Of a stretch of DNA of 64,000 nucleotides, positions 50,011 through 59,266 are shown in pieces. Within the stretch, counting starts at the first letter, position 1, and every line of letters begins with the position of its first letter. The DNA comes from Enterobacter cloacae subsp. cloacae ATCC 13047 (lineage in GTDB: Bacteria > Pseudomonadota > Gammaproteobacteria > Enterobacterales > Enterobacteriaceae). Location of the stretch: the NCBI RefSeq assembly GCF_000025565.1, contig NC_014121.1, forward strand, positions 124,001 through 188,000, read 5' to 3'. A program made the position numbers and the translations under genes. Below the pieces are notes generated by a model. The model had not been told where the DNA came from. It ran no database searches and saw only the letters and a list, made by a program, of their open reading frames with translations.

Positions 50011-50972
50011 TCATCCAGCTCAGGCCGTCCGTGGGCGGCCTGAGCTATTTGCTGGCGAAGATTATTCAGGACGCCATCCAGAACATATTGCACGCGCCAT
50101 GGCTGGTATTCACGCTTGCGGAAGATGGCCGTCAGATCCAGCCACCACTCTTCCTGATGCGGGAAGCAGGGAACCAGTGAACCGTTTTTTAACTCTTTTC
50201 TCAGGCTCTCTTTCGGCGCAAAGACGATACCGAGATTATTCCTCGCCAGCTCCAGGGCAGTTTGCGTATTGTCGGAAATATAATTCCCGGTAACCCGGTA
50301 ATCCTGTACATCATCACTGCCATGAACGCGGAACCGCCAGATGTTAGCATCATCCACCAGCATGGAGTCGATTAAAATACAGGAATGATGAATTAAATCT
50401 TCCGGGCCGTTTAACGGGTGCTGATTTAAATACTCTTCGGTCGCGAAGGCGGTAACGGAATATTGGGTTAATACACTTGCGACCAGACTTTCATCTTTCG
50501 GCTGAGCATAGGTAATTAAAATATCGCAGTCATCCGGAAAGGTCACCCCCTCAGAAAATTCATTGCGATCCAGATTGTATGTTTTCAGCGAAATACGAAT
50601 ATCGCCAATATCTTTTATCTGGTGGATCACATGACGAGAGAGATAGGTCACGATGCCTGTCGGGGCGTAAATCGTCACCTTTCCACGCTTTTCATGCTTA
50701 TAATCGGCAATAAAATTAATAAGCTGACTATTTTTATCCAGCGTGGCGTTCACGTAAGGAAGCAAGGCCTCACCAAACTGCGTTAGCGCAAGCTGACGGG
50801 TGGTGCGCTCAAAGACCTTGAGACCGACTCGTGTTTCAAAATCAGAGAGATATTTACTGACGTTGGCCTGTGCCATGCCCAGCAGGGCAGCGGCGTCACC
50901 AATGCTGTGGGTAGCGGCGATGACGGAAATTATTTTTAATTCACGGGGTTTTAGTTGTAATTTATTCATCAT
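50007..50972 (-). CDS. yiaU: LysR-family regulator YiaU
   Basis: 321 residues with an N-terminal winged helix ([35 protein letters not shown]) and a C-terminal periplasmic-binding-like effector domain. It is the divergent partner of yiaT, and in E. coli the same pair is yiaT-yiaU, so it is probably the regulator of yiaT. Two neighbouring ATG codons (50972, 50969) compete for the start; a GTG two codons upstream is less likely. The inducer is unknown. Confidence 0.84.
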   Translation of the reverse strand: MMNKLQLKPRELKIISVIAATHSIGDAAALLGMAQANVSKYLSDFETRVGLKVFERTTRQLALTQFGEALLPYVNATLDKNSQLINFIADYKHEKRGKVTIYAPTGIVTYLSRHVIHQIKDIGDIRISLKTYNLDRNEFSEGVTFPDDCDILITYAQPKDESLVASVLTQYSVTAFATEEYLNQHPLNGPEDLIHHSCILIDSMLVDDANIWRFRVHGSDDVQDYRVTGNYISDNTQTALELARNNLGIVFAPKESLRKELKNGSLVPCFPHQEEWWLDLTAIFRKREYQPWRVQYVLDGVLNNLRQQIAQAAHGRPELDD

Positions 50973-51089
50973 GCCCACCCATCTATATGATTTTATATAT
51001 AATATTATATAAACAGCGGCGTTGCATACGCAAATTTGTAACCATTATTATTCGCCTCGCTTGTTCGGCGTTTAAATGGATTACATGGA

Positions 51090-51830
51090 ATGACTATTAA
51101 AAACAATTTACTCATCGCTGCCACGTTATTTGCGACCTCATCCGCAATGGCCGGTGACTTTTCACTTGGCGCGGGGGCTGTATTTAATGAGTCACCTTAT
51201 AAAGGGTATAATGAAAATACCACCGCGGTTCCGTTAATTAGCTATGAAGGTGACCGATTCTATGTGCGCCAGACCACAGGTGGATGGATCCTGTGGAAAG
51301 ACGAAAAAAATGAATTTAGCCTGACCGCGTCGTGGATGCCGCTGCATTTTGATCCCGACGATAACGACGACCCTCAGATGAAACATCTGGATGAGCGTAA
51401 AGCGTCTGCTTTCCTGGGTGGCGCCTATTACCGCCATGAAAACTGGGGCTCGCTGAAAGTGGCCGTTTCCGGCGATGCGATGGATGAAAGCGGTGGCGTA
51501 GTCGGTGAGATTTCGTACTTCCGCCCCATCCGCATGGAACGCCTCACGCTGACGCCATCTGTGGGCATTTTCTACAGTGACGAGAGCTATAACGACTACT
51601 ACTACGGGGTTTCCGGCAGCGAGTCTCGCCGCTCAGGTCTCAATGAATACGCCGCAGGTGACAGCTGGACGCCATACGTGGGTCTGGCGGCAAAATATCA
51701 GTTAACCCAGAACCTGTTCCTTAACGCCAGCGCGGTTTATACCGTATTGCCTGACGACGTGAAGAACAGCCCGATGATCGACCGCGACGACAGCTTCGCG
51801 CTGATGACCGGGCTGAGCTGGCGCTTCTGA
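51090..51830 (+). CDS. yiaT: MipA/OmpV-family outer membrane protein YiaT
   Basis: 246 residues. Signal peptide MTIKNNLLIAATLFATSSAMA, then a beta-barrel of the MipA family: FSLGAGAVFNESPYKGYNENTTAVPLISYEGDRFYVRQT, with alternating hydrophobic strands, and a C-terminal LMTGLSWRF ending in Phe as outer membrane proteins do. It matches E. coli YiaT closely. The function is not established. A REP element follows the stop. Confidence 0.9.
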   Translation: MTIKNNLLIAATLFATSSAMAGDFSLGAGAVFNESPYKGYNENTTAVPLISYEGDRFYVRQTTGGWILWKDEKNEFSLTASWMPLHFDPDDNDDPQMKHLDERKASAFLGGAYYRHENWGSLKVAVSGDAMDESGGVVGEISYFRPIRMERLTLTPSVGIFYSDESYNDYYYGVSGSESRRSGLNEYAAGDSWTPYVGLAAKYQLTQNLFLNASAVYTVLPDDVKNSPMIDRDDSFALMTGLSWRF

Positions 51831-51839
51831 TGCTGTAAA

Positions 51840-51867
51840 GCCGGGTGGCGGCTTCGCCTTACCCGGC
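51840..51867. repeat. REP (palindromic unit) behind yiaT
   Basis: GCCGGGTGGCGGCTTCGCC followed by TTACCCGGC is the classic enterobacterial REP hairpin with its central bulge. It stands 10 bases after the yiaT stop and probably stabilises the 3' end or terminates transcription. Confidence 0.92.
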
Positions 51868-52040
51868 GTTGTGATAGCGCCTGTATTTTGATCTGCAATT
51901 TACCTGTTCCGCCTTTCTTTTTGCGTTGCTCCTTCCTGTTCAGACAAAACCCGGCTGCGTTTGTATTTCCTTTCGTCTATTGTCATCTGCACCAGTAGCG
52001 ATGGTGTGTATGATGTGTATAATCATGGAAGGATTGGAAT

Positions 52041-52226
52041 GTGAAAAGTGCGGATGTCATTACTGTTCTGGTTAGGCATGGCTGGAAATGTGTAAGAACG
52101 AAAGGAAGCCATCATCAGTTTCGCCACCCAGTACATGCGGGGTTGGTGACCGTTCCACATCCCAAAAAGGACATAAAACCCGGCACCCTCGCGCAAATCT
52201 GGCGGCAGGCGGGAATCAAACACTGA
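52041..52226 (+). CDS. hicA: HicA-family mRNA interferase toxin
   Basis: 61 residues of the YcfA/HicA fold, a small double-stranded-RNA-binding-like domain. It has VLVRHGWKCVRTKGSHHQFRH with the catalytic His in the G-S-H-H segment, then LVTVPHPKKDIKPGTLAQIWRQAG. HicA cleaves mRNA independently of ribosomes and is blocked by HicB. It uses a GTG start with GGAAGG upstream; an ATG at 52025 is in another frame. A TATAAT at 52018-52023 would leave a leader of about ten bases. hicB follows 14 bases downstream. Confidence 0.88.
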   Translation: MKSADVITVLVRHGWKCVRTKGSHHQFRHPVHAGLVTVPHPKKDIKPGTLAQIWRQAGIKH

Positions 52227-52240
52227 TATCAGGAGTAGTT

Positions 52241-52645
52241 ATGTTTTATCCGGCTTACATTCATTCTGATCCCGACGGTAGCGCCAGCGGTTTTTTTCCT
52301 GACGTTCCTGGTTGTTTTTTTGCCGGCAATTCTCTGGATGATGCTTTTCAGGATGCACGTGATGCACTGACAGCTCACTTCGAAGCGCTATTTGAAATGG
52401 ATGAAGAGTTACCTCTCCCTGGCAATGTTGAAGCACATCTTGAAGCCACACCGGGTGATTTTATCGGCGGACAATGGTTGCTTGTAGATATCAATATGAA
52501 GCAATTCGACGGTAAGGCCGAGCGTATCAATATCACCCTGCCTCGTCGATTGCTGGTGAAAATTGATTCTTTTGTGAATGAGCATCCGCAGTTTAGTAAC
52601 CGAAGCGCTTTTCTTGCTGAGGCAGCGCGTCGCGTGCTGCCTTAA
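52241..52645 (+). CDS. hicB: HicB-family antitoxin with ribbon-helix-helix tail
   Basis: 134 residues. The N-terminal domain (YPAYIHSDPDGSASGFFPDVPGCFFAG...) is the partly degenerate RNase H fold that masks HicA. The C-terminal part, ERINITLPRRLLVKIDSFVNEHPQFSNRSAFLAEAARR, is a ribbon-helix-helix DNA-binding domain that allows autorepression. The ATG at 52241 has AGGAG upstream; an alternative frame reading from 52088 is the shadow of hicA. The gene order toxin-antitoxin is the normal one for hicAB. A palindromic repeat follows. Confidence 0.88.
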   Translation: MFYPAYIHSDPDGSASGFFPDVPGCFFAGNSLDDAFQDARDALTAHFEALFEMDEELPLPGNVEAHLEATPGDFIGGQWLLVDINMKQFDGKAERINITLPRRLLVKIDSFVNEHPQFSNRSAFLAEAARRVLP

Positions 52646-52649
52646 CGAT

Positions 52650-52692
52650 CCCTCTCCCGTGGGAGAGGGTTGGGGTGAGGGCATCAGGCCGC
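52650..52692. repeat. CCCTCTCCC palindrome with GAGGGCATCAGGCCGC tail
   Basis: CCCTCTCCC-GT-GGGAGAGGG followed by TTGGGGTGAGGGCATCAGGC and CGC. The same 3' tail occurs at 60891-60913. It sits between hicB and the GH127 gene end. Confidence 0.85.
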
Positions 52693-52698
52693 AGATAT

Positions 52699-54654
52699 TC
52701 AGTCCTCATCCACCCAAATGCGCATTTCCCCTTCTCCCCGGTTAGCCCAGCTAAACCACGGAATAAAGGTCAACGTTTTGGGTTGACGTTGCACCGCAGG
52801 ACGGTCGTATTGCCATAACGCCTCCGATCCCGCTTCTGCGGCGTCATGCGTGACACCTTCCGCCTGAATCAGCATCTTATGAGCGAAAATTCCTTTACCC
52901 TCGAAAACCCGGAATTCACTGTCGGCAGGCAGGGCAAGATTATGCAGGTTGGCGCCATTGTCGGCTTCTTCCAGGCAGTAGACCAGCGGACCGCGCTGCA
53001 GCGCGACCTTTCCGGCCTGCTGACGAACCTGTGGGTGACCGTACACGCGGCGGACCGGCATCGGTAAGGTTAGCGTGAGCGTATCGCCCTCCTGCCAGCG
53101 ACGGGTGAGGTGAAGATAGCCCCGTGATACCTCGCCCGTCATGCCTTCTCCATTCAGCGACACGTGAGGATTTGCGCACCAGTCCGGCAGTCGCAGGGCC
53201 AGGGTGTGCGTCACCGGTACGGGCGAGGCGATCTCAATGTTGACCTCTTCCTGCCACGGATAATTACCGCTGATCCGCAGCTTAAGCGTCTCATCGCCCA
53301 CCGGGATGGTGACCTCATTCCCTACGTAGAGATTAATGAAAAGCGCATCCGGGCGAACGGTGTAAATGTAATGCCCCAGCGACGTCAGCACGCGGGCGAT
53401 ATTCGGCGGGCAACAGGCGCAGCCGAACCAGCGCTGACGAACCGGTTTGACATGGTCATAGATGTGGTTAAAGGCCAGCGTCCTGGGGTGCACTTCCAGC
53501 GGGTTAACATAGAAGAAATGTTTACCGTCCAGCGCCATGCCGCCCAGCACCGTGTTGTACAGGGCGCGCTCCATCACGTCGGCGTAGCGGCTATCCGCTT
53601 CCATCTCCAGCATCCGACGGGCAAACATCATCAGGCCAATCGAGGCGCAGCTTTCGGCATACACCGTATCGTTGGGCAGATCGTAATCGCTGCTGAAGGC
53701 TTCACCGCTACTTTGCGAACCAATCCCGCCGGTAATGTACAGCTGGCGCTGCGCCATGTTGCTCCACAGGCGTAAGCAGTCCTGACGTTTTGCGTCGTCT
53801 TTGCTCAGACGAGCCAGGTGTGCCATACCCGCCATCAGGTAGACAAAACGCACCGCATGGCCAATCGCTGTTTGTTGTTCAGCAAGCGGTTGATGCGCCT
53901 GGCTGTAAGCTTTGTCCTTGACCATCCATGCCGGGCCGTAGGTGTGCCAGTACGATGTTCTGCCGCGCTTCTCGTATTCGATATCATAGAAGTGAGGCTG
54001 CGTACCGCGCGCCTCGATGAAGTATTTCACCAGGTTCAGGTAGCGTGGCTCCTCAGTAACGTCGTACAGCCGCATCAGGGCCAGCTCGATTTCCGGGTGT
54101 CCCGGATAGCCGTGAAGCTGGCCTTCCCGGGGGCCGAAAACGGTGTCGATATGATCTGCCAGTTTACACACCACCTCCAGCAGTCGGCGTTTTCCGGTGC
54201 CCTGAAAATACGCCACGCCAGCTTCGATCATATGCCCGGCGCAGTAAAGCTCGTGGCACTCGGCCAGATTTGTCCAGCGTTCGTCGGGCGCTTTGACGGT
54301 GAAGTACGTATTGAGATAACCATCTTCACACTGCGCCGCGGCGATCAGTTCAATCACCTCATCGGCGGTTTTTTCCAGTTCAGCATCGGGTTTCTGACAC
54401 AGCGACCACGCCACGGCTTCCAGCCATTTCGCCACGTCACTGTCCTGAAATACCATGCCGTAGAACTCACCTTCTTCAAGACCTGCCGCAATGCGGAAGT
54501 TGGTGATGGCATGACTGGGCTCGGCTTCTGCCACGCGATCGTTGAGCGCATCCCACTGATAGGGGATGACCACATCACGCACCAGCCGCTGATACTGGCC
54601 AAGAAACGGATCGTTGATTTTCAGGTTATGCAGGTCGGCTTCCATTATGGACAT
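52699..54654 (-). CDS. Glycoside hydrolase family 127 (beta-L-arabinofuranosidase type)
   Basis: 651 residues. GH127 enzymes, such as bifidobacterial HypBA1 (about 658 residues), remove beta-L-arabinofuranose from plant hydroxyproline-rich glycans using a zinc-bound cysteine nucleophile. Expected residues are present: YAESCASIG (Glu334, Cys336) and FGCACCPPNIAR (Cys412, Cys414, Cys415). GEAFSSDYDLP supplies the putative acid/base Glu318. There is no signal peptide, so it works in the cytoplasm on imported oligosaccharides. The ATG at 54654 has GAGGAG upstream. It is co-transcribed with the GPH transporter ten bases upstream. The substrate is inferred from family. Confidence 0.85.
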   Translation of the reverse strand: MSIMEADLHNLKINDPFLGQYQRLVRDVVIPYQWDALNDRVAEAEPSHAITNFRIAAGLEEGEFYGMVFQDSDVAKWLEAVAWSLCQKPDAELEKTADEVIELIAAAQCEDGYLNTYFTVKAPDERWTNLAECHELYCAGHMIEAGVAYFQGTGKRRLLEVVCKLADHIDTVFGPREGQLHGYPGHPEIELALMRLYDVTEEPRYLNLVKYFIEARGTQPHFYDIEYEKRGRTSYWHTYGPAWMVKDKAYSQAHQPLAEQQTAIGHAVRFVYLMAGMAHLARLSKDDAKRQDCLRLWSNMAQRQLYITGGIGSQSSGEAFSSDYDLPNDTVYAESCASIGLMMFARRMLEMEADSRYADVMERALYNTVLGGMALDGKHFFYVNPLEVHPRTLAFNHIYDHVKPVRQRWFGCACCPPNIARVLTSLGHYIYTVRPDALFINLYVGNEVTIPVGDETLKLRISGNYPWQEEVNIEIASPVPVTHTLALRLPDWCANPHVSLNGEGMTGEVSRGYLHLTRRWQEGDTLTLTLPMPVRRVYGHPQVRQQAGKVALQRGPLVYCLEEADNGANLHNLALPADSEFRVFEGKGIFAHKMLIQAEGVTHDAAEAGSEALWQYDRPAVQRQPKTLTFIPWFSWANRGEGEMRIWVDED

Positions 54655-54664
54655 CACGTTCTCC

Positions 54665-56017
54665 TCAGGACGGTACATGACGCTGGCGCAAATCGGTGGC
54701 AATGCGCGACATCATCGGATTGTTGAGTCTGCACCAGCGGATTGAGACCGCCAGCAGCAGGTGGAAAAGGGCAGGGAGCAGCGTCTCCATGGCGGTAATG
54801 CCCTGCAGCGAGGCGGGCGTCTGGTTACCCGCTCCCGGCTGATAGGCGACGGCGATAAACACCAGGCTGATGATCCCGGCGCTGGAGGCCCACGCCAGCT
54901 TGATGAAAAACAGGTTGAAGGCGAAGTTCATGCCCGACGATCGCACGCCGGTCTTCCACTCGCCGTAGTCGTCGGCAAAAGCCATCAGCGAGAAGTGCAG
55001 CGGCAGGGTAAAGCCCAGGATGACGCCGTTACTCAGAATTACGATCAGCCAGAGCGTCTGATGCGCCGGGCCGCCGGGCAGGAACCACATGCCAGCCGCG
55101 ATCGCGGCGAGCACCAGGTTGGTGTAGTAGTAGAGTTTGACCGTATCAACACGGCGAGAGAGGGGGCTGACGATCACCGCCCCGAGGATCGCTGCGAAGG
55201 TCACCATGGTGAAAAACAGCGAGGTGTAGGCGGTACTGCCCTGAAGCACATAGGTGATGAAGTACATGTATCCGCCGCCACGGATATTGAAGACGTTGAT
55301 CAGCAAAAACGACATCACCAGCATCAGCAGCAGCTGGTCATTTTTACGCAGCCCTGCCAGGTGTTCGCGCAGGGTGAATTTACCCATCAGCGCCAGTGGG
55401 ACGCGTTCACGGACCCAGAAGAAGCAGCAGAGAAACATCACCACGGCGAGGGTGCACAGGACGCCAACGCCCAGCTGATAACCCCGGGCGGCGTTGCCTT
55501 GCCCCAGCGCTGCCACCAGCCACGGCAGGCCGACGGAGACCAAAAATCCCGCAACGCCGCACAGCACAAAGCGCCATGACTGGCAGGAAATAACCTCGCT
55601 GTGGCGGGTGGTCATGGTGTTGATCAGCGCGCAGTAGGGCACGTTGATGGCGGTATAGCCGACGGACAGCAGCAGGTAGGTGCCGAATGCCCACGCAATT
55701 TTCACGCCCATGCTGGCTTCAGGTACGGTGAAGGTTAGCACCCCGATGATGCCAATAGGGAATGCCACCCACAGCTGCCAGGGACGAAAGCGCCCCCATC
55801 GGCTTTGGGTGCGGTCGGCAATAAACAGCGTGCCGACAAGCGCCGGGGTCAGGCCAAAAATATCGGTATAGAAAAAGGTCAGGAAATTCATTATCAGGCA
55901 GGTAATGACCGTGCCGCCCGCGTCGCCCAGGCCGTAGCCAATTTTCTCGCGAACGGACAAACGTTCTTCTCTCACCCGTTGTGCAACGTCAGACTCGGTA
56001 ATCGGTGTGGAAGTCAT
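54665..56017 (-). CDS. GPH-family sugar:cation symporter with internal deletion
   Basis: 450 residues, major facilitator relative of YicJ and Mel[35 protein letters not shown] at the N-terminus, RSRWGK-like [13 protein letters not shown], and the central [23 protein letters not shown]. Compared with YicJ about 16 residues are missing between LVGTLFI and ADRTQSRWG (junction at residue 66-67, bases 55817-55822). This removes the helix II segment of the type ARALDAISDPCMG, whose aspartates bind the coupling cation. The frame is kept. Transport is therefore doubtful. The gene belongs to the GH127/AraC island and would import the oligosaccharide. Confidence 0.85.
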   Translation of the reverse strand: MTSTPITESDVAQRVREERLSVREKIGYGLGDAGGTVITCLIMNFLTFFYTDIFGLTPALVGTLFIADRTQSRWGRFRPWQLWVAFPIGIIGVLTFTVPEASMGVKIAWAFGTYLLLSVGYTAINVPYCALINTMTTRHSEVISCQSWRFVLCGVAGFLVSVGLPWLVAALGQGNAARGYQLGVGVLCTLAVVMFLCCFFWVRERVPLALMGKFTLREHLAGLRKNDQLLLMLVMSFLLINVFNIRGGGYMYFITYVLQGSTAYTSLFFTMVTFAAILGAVIVSPLSRRVDTVKLYYYTNLVLAAIAAGMWFLPGGPAHQTLWLIVILSNGVILGFTLPLHFSLMAFADDYGEWKTGVRSSGMNFAFNLFFIKLAWASSAGIISLVFIAVAYQPGAGNQTPASLQGITAMETLLPALFHLLLAVSIRWCRLNNPMMSRIATDLRQRHVPS

Positions 56018-56241
56018 GAGATAACTCCTCGGTAATCGATTTTTATCGTATTTGTGCAAGGTACCTCATTCATTCTGCACTGAACGCAAAGGGCAACAAG
56101 GGAAGGGAAAAGTATAAAAAGATGACGATTCCGACCTGATGAAGAAAGTGTGAGTTTGATCGGGCAGCTATAATGTTAATTGTTAATAATCAATGGATAA
56201 GTCAATTAAATGCGGCAATAAAAGCGGAATGGTGAATATCC

Positions 56242-57060
56242 ATGCTCGAATTATCCATAGTGCTTCCGATTAAAGTGCAAAACGGCGGATTGTTTATTTC
56301 GCGGGGCGTGGGTCGCCACCCGGCGCGTAAATTAACGTCGTGGGAAATCATTTTCGTCGAAAAGGGGACATTAACGATCCAGGAGGAGAACCGTCTTTTT
56401 GAGGTGAAGGCGGGGGAGAGTTTATTGCTCTGGCCGAAGCGGCGGCATGTGGGTACAGAAGATTTTCCGGCCGATCTGCGATTTTACTGGCTGCATTTTG
56501 AGGTGAAACCTGGGCCTTCCGCTTTGCCGGAGGCTTCTCCGCTGACCATTGAACAACATTGCTGCGTGAGGGATGTCCCGTCGGTGATTGCGCTTTTTCG
56601 CCAGTTCCTCAGCGAGCAGGAAAAATTACAGCGCAGCGTGGCGCTGGAAATGCTTTTACTACTGATTTTGCAGAAAATATCCCTCTCAGCAGGGTATGAG
56701 GACCGCCCCGATGAGGCCGGTGCAGCACTGGCCTGGAAGGCAAAACAGCTTATTCGCACGCAGTTTCATTTACCGCTCTCCACCTCGCTGCTGGCAAAAT
56801 CGCTGCACTGTAATGCCGATTACCTGGGGCGCGTGTTTCGTCGGACATTTCATTTAACCCTGACGGAGGCGATTCATCGCCAGCGCGTCAGGGCGGCAGA
56901 AAAAATGCTGCTGAATGACTCAGCGTCATTAACGGAAGTGGCCACCCGCTGCGGTTTTAACGACGTGGGGTATTTCCGGCAGATATTTTCGAAGCATACC
57001 GGGTTAACGCCCGCCGTCTGGAAACGGCGGTACTGTAAAGAACACATTAATTCCGGTTGA
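56242..57060 (+). CDS. AraC-family transcriptional regulator
   Basis: 272 residues. The N-terminal half is a cupin-like sugar-binding domain (SWEIIFVEKGTLTIQEENRLFEVKAGESLLLWP...). The C-terminal half has two helix-turn-helix motifs: LSTSLLAKSLHCNADYLGRVFRRTFHLTLTEAIHRQRV and SLTEVATRCGFNDVGYFRQIFSKHTGLTPAVWKRR. It is divergent from the GPH transporter and GH127 genes across 224 bases, so it is their likely activator. It ends immediately before the sgbE stop. Confidence 0.84.
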   Translation: MLELSIVLPIKVQNGGLFISRGVGRHPARKLTSWEIIFVEKGTLTIQEENRLFEVKAGESLLLWPKRRHVGTEDFPADLRFYWLHFEVKPGPSALPEASPLTIEQHCCVRDVPSVIALFRQFLSEQEKLQRSVALEMLLLLILQKISLSAGYEDRPDEAGAALAWKAKQLIRTQFHLPLSTSLLAKSLHCNADYLGRVFRRTFHLTLTEAIHRQRVRAAEKMLLNDSASLTEVATRCGFNDVGYFRQIFSKHTGLTPAVWKRRYCKEHINSG

Positions 57061-57756
57061 TCACTGCCCGTAATAGGCATGCGCACCGTGCTTACGCAGA
57101 TAATGTTTGTCGAGCAGTTCCTGCTGCATAACCGGAAGCTGCGGCGCAAGCTGGCGCGAAAACAGGCCCATGTACGCGCACTCTTCCAGCACCACGGCGT
57201 TGTGTACCGCATCGGCGGCATCTTTACCCCAGGCAAACGGTCCGTGGGAGTGCACCAGCACTGCCGGGATCTGCATGGGGCTGATGTCGCGCTCTTCAAA
57301 GGTTTTGATGATCACTTCACCGGTCTGATACTCGTAGTCTCCTGCGATCTCCGCCGTGGTCATCCGCCGCGTGCAGGGGATCGCGCCGTAGAAGTAGTCC
57401 GCGTGCGTCGTGCCCCATGCGGGCAGATCCTGACCTGCCTGAGACCAGATGGTGGCATGGCGGGAATGGGTATGGACGATGCCGCCAATTTCCGGGTAGC
57501 GACGGTACAGCGCAAGATGGGTAGGCGTGTCTGACGACGGTTTCATGCTGCCCTCGACCACCTCACCGGTGGCGATATTCACCACCACCATATCATCCGC
57601 CGTCATCACGTCATACTCCACGCCGGACGGTTTGATCACCATCAGACCGCTGTCGCGATCCACCGCGCTGACGTTACCCCAGGTGAAGGTCACCAGCTGG
57701 TGGGCGGGCAGTGCCAGGTTGGCTGCCAGCACCTCGGCTTTGAGTTGTTCTAACAT
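57061..57756 (-). CDS. sgbE: L-ribulose-5-phosphate 4-epimerase (YiaS/SgbE)
   Basis: SgbE interconverts L-ribulose 5-phosphate and D-xylulose 5-phosphate, the last step of L-ascorbate/2,3-diketogulonate breakdown before the pentose phosphate pathway. 231 residues, class II aldolase fold, very close to E. coli SgbE. It has [21 protein letters not shown], and zinc ligands in [16 protein letters not shown] and [12 protein letters not shown]. It overlaps sgbU by seven bases. Klebsiella name yiaS. Confidence 0.95.
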   Translation of the reverse strand: MLEQLKAEVLAANLALPAHQLVTFTWGNVSAVDRDSGLMVIKPSGVEYDVMTADDMVVVNIATGEVVEGSMKPSSDTPTHLALYRRYPEIGGIVHTHSRHATIWSQAGQDLPAWGTTHADYFYGAIPCTRRMTTAEIAGDYEYQTGEVIIKTFEERDISPMQIPAVLVHSHGPFAWGKDAADAVHNAVVLEECAYMGLFSRQLAPQLPVMQQELLDKHYLRKHGAHAYYGQ

Positions 57757-58610
57757 GTCATGCCTCCTTCCTGCATACGGGCTTCAATCCAGCGGCGCGC
57801 CTGGATAATCTCCAGCACCGGCTCTTTTGCTTTTTCGGTCCACATTTCAATCAGAAACGCGCCGCGGTAGTTCAGCTTATTGAGCGTATTAAACACGCCA
57901 ACGAAATCGACGCAGCCCTCGCCAAACGGCACGTCGCGGAACTGTCCTGGGCTTTGTGCCGTGACGGGCTGGGTATCTTTCAGGTGAATTGCCGCGATGC
58001 GGTCAATGCCCAGCGTCAGTTCGGCGGCCACATTGTTACCCCACGCGCTGAGGTTGCCGACATCCGGGTAAACGCTAAACCACGGCGAGGCCAGCATCTC
58101 GTCCCACTTTTTCCATTTGCTGATGGAGTTCATAAACGCGGTGTCCATGATCTCAACGGCCACCATCACCTGCGCGGCGGCGGCCTGCTCGACCGCCCAT
58201 GCCAGCCCTTCGGCGAAGCGTTGCCGGGTGCCTTCATCATGCTCTTCGTAATACACGTCATACCCGGCCAGCTGGATGGTGCGAATACCCAAATCACGCG
58301 CCAGTTTAATGGCGCTGGACATGATCTCGCGGGCGCGGGCGCGCACGGTTTCATCCCGACTGCCAAACGGGAAGCGGCGGTGGGCAGACAGGCACATGGA
58401 GGGGATCGACACACCGGTCTCCAGCATCGCTTCCACCAGCGATGCACGCTGTGTGGTGCTCCACGCCAGGCGCGACAGGCGTTCGTCCGTTTCATCTACC
58501 GACATTTCAACAAAATCAAAGCCACAGCTTTTTGCCAGCACCAGGCGCTCCGGCCAGGTGAGGGATTTCGGCAGCGCTTTTTCGTAAATACCTAACGGAT
58601 GCTGACGCAT
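57750..58610 (-). CDS. sgbU: L-xylulose-5-phosphate 3-epimerase (YiaR/SgbU)
   Basis: SgbU converts L-xylulose 5-phosphate to L-ribulose 5-phosphate. A 286-residue TIM-barrel enzyme of the xylose isomerase-like superfamily: [54 protein letters not shown] and metal residues in [12 protein letters not shown] and [10 protein letters not shown]. Strong similarity to the E. coli protein. It lies between sgbH and sgbE in one transcript. Confidence 0.95.
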   Translation of the reverse strand: MRQHPLGIYEKALPKSLTWPERLVLAKSCGFDFVEMSVDETDERLSRLAWSTTQRASLVEAMLETGVSIPSMCLSAHRRFPFGSRDETVRARAREIMSSAIKLARDLGIRTIQLAGYDVYYEEHDEGTRQRFAEGLAWAVEQAAAAQVMVAVEIMDTAFMNSISKWKKWDEMLASPWFSVYPDVGNLSAWGNNVAAELTLGIDRIAAIHLKDTQPVTAQSPGQFRDVPFGEGCVDFVGVFNTLNKLNYRGAFLIEMWTEKAKEPVLEIIQARRWIEARMQEGGMTC

Positions 58611-58612
58611 GA

Positions 58613-59266
58613 TTACGCTCCCCAGATGTCACGGATTTGCGAATGGAAGGCCTCGGCCACCTGCGGTGGATTGGCAGCGTCTGCCAGTGCGCGACCGGCG
58701 ATAAAGGCTTTGACGTTGATCTGCTTAAACAGCGGCAGGTCGGCCGGGGTGATGCCGCCGGTGACGGAAAGCTGCAAACCGATGTCGGAGAGCGCTTTCA
58801 TTCGGGCGAGATCTGCCTCACCCCACTGCTGGCCGCTGGCCTGCGCGTCGCGTCCCCGATGGTAGATGGCCTGCTTCACGCCGATGCGGTGCCAGGCGCG
58901 GGCATCGTCCAGCGTCCAGTAGCCAAACAGCTCCATCTGAATTTCCCCACCGCAGCGCAGCGCCACTGCGTGACCTTTTTCAACCGTGGCCAGCGGCGCA
59001 GCGCAGATGATGGTCATCCAGTTCGCGCCTGCGCCAAACGCCTGCTCTGCCAGCGTTTCTCCGGCATCGGCCACCTTCCAGTCCGCCACGAGGGTTTTCC
59101 CTGGACACTGCTCGCGCAGCGCACGCACGGCGTTAAGCCCTTCGGTCAGACATAAAATGGTGCCCGCTTCGATAATATCGACGTGATCGGAAAGCCTGGC
59201 GACATCGCGCTGGGCAGCCTGAAGTGAGGTGTGGTCGAGCGCCAGCTGCAGTAATGGTCGGCTCAT
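58613..59266 (-). CDS. sgbH: 3-keto-L-gulonate-6-phosphate decarboxylase (YiaQ/SgbH)
   Basis: SgbH decarboxylates 3-keto-L-gulonate 6-phosphate to L-xylulose 5-phosphate. 217 residues of the OMP decarboxylase/KGPDC suprafamily: [19 protein letters not shown], the catalytic [19 protein letters not shown] (Asp-x-Lys-x-x-Asp), and [13 protein letters not shown] near the phosphate site. It overlaps the lyxK stop by four bases. Requires magnesium. Confidence 0.95.
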   Translation of the reverse strand: MSRPLLQLALDHTSLQAAQRDVARLSDHVDIIEAGTILCLTEGLNAVRALREQCPGKTLVADWKVADAGETLAEQAFGAGANWMTIICAAPLATVEKGHAVALRCGGEIQMELFGYWTLDDARAWHRIGVKQAIYHRGRDAQASGQQWGEADLARMKALSDIGLQLSVTGGITPADLPLFKQINVKAFIAGRALADAANPPQVAEAFHSQIRDIWGA

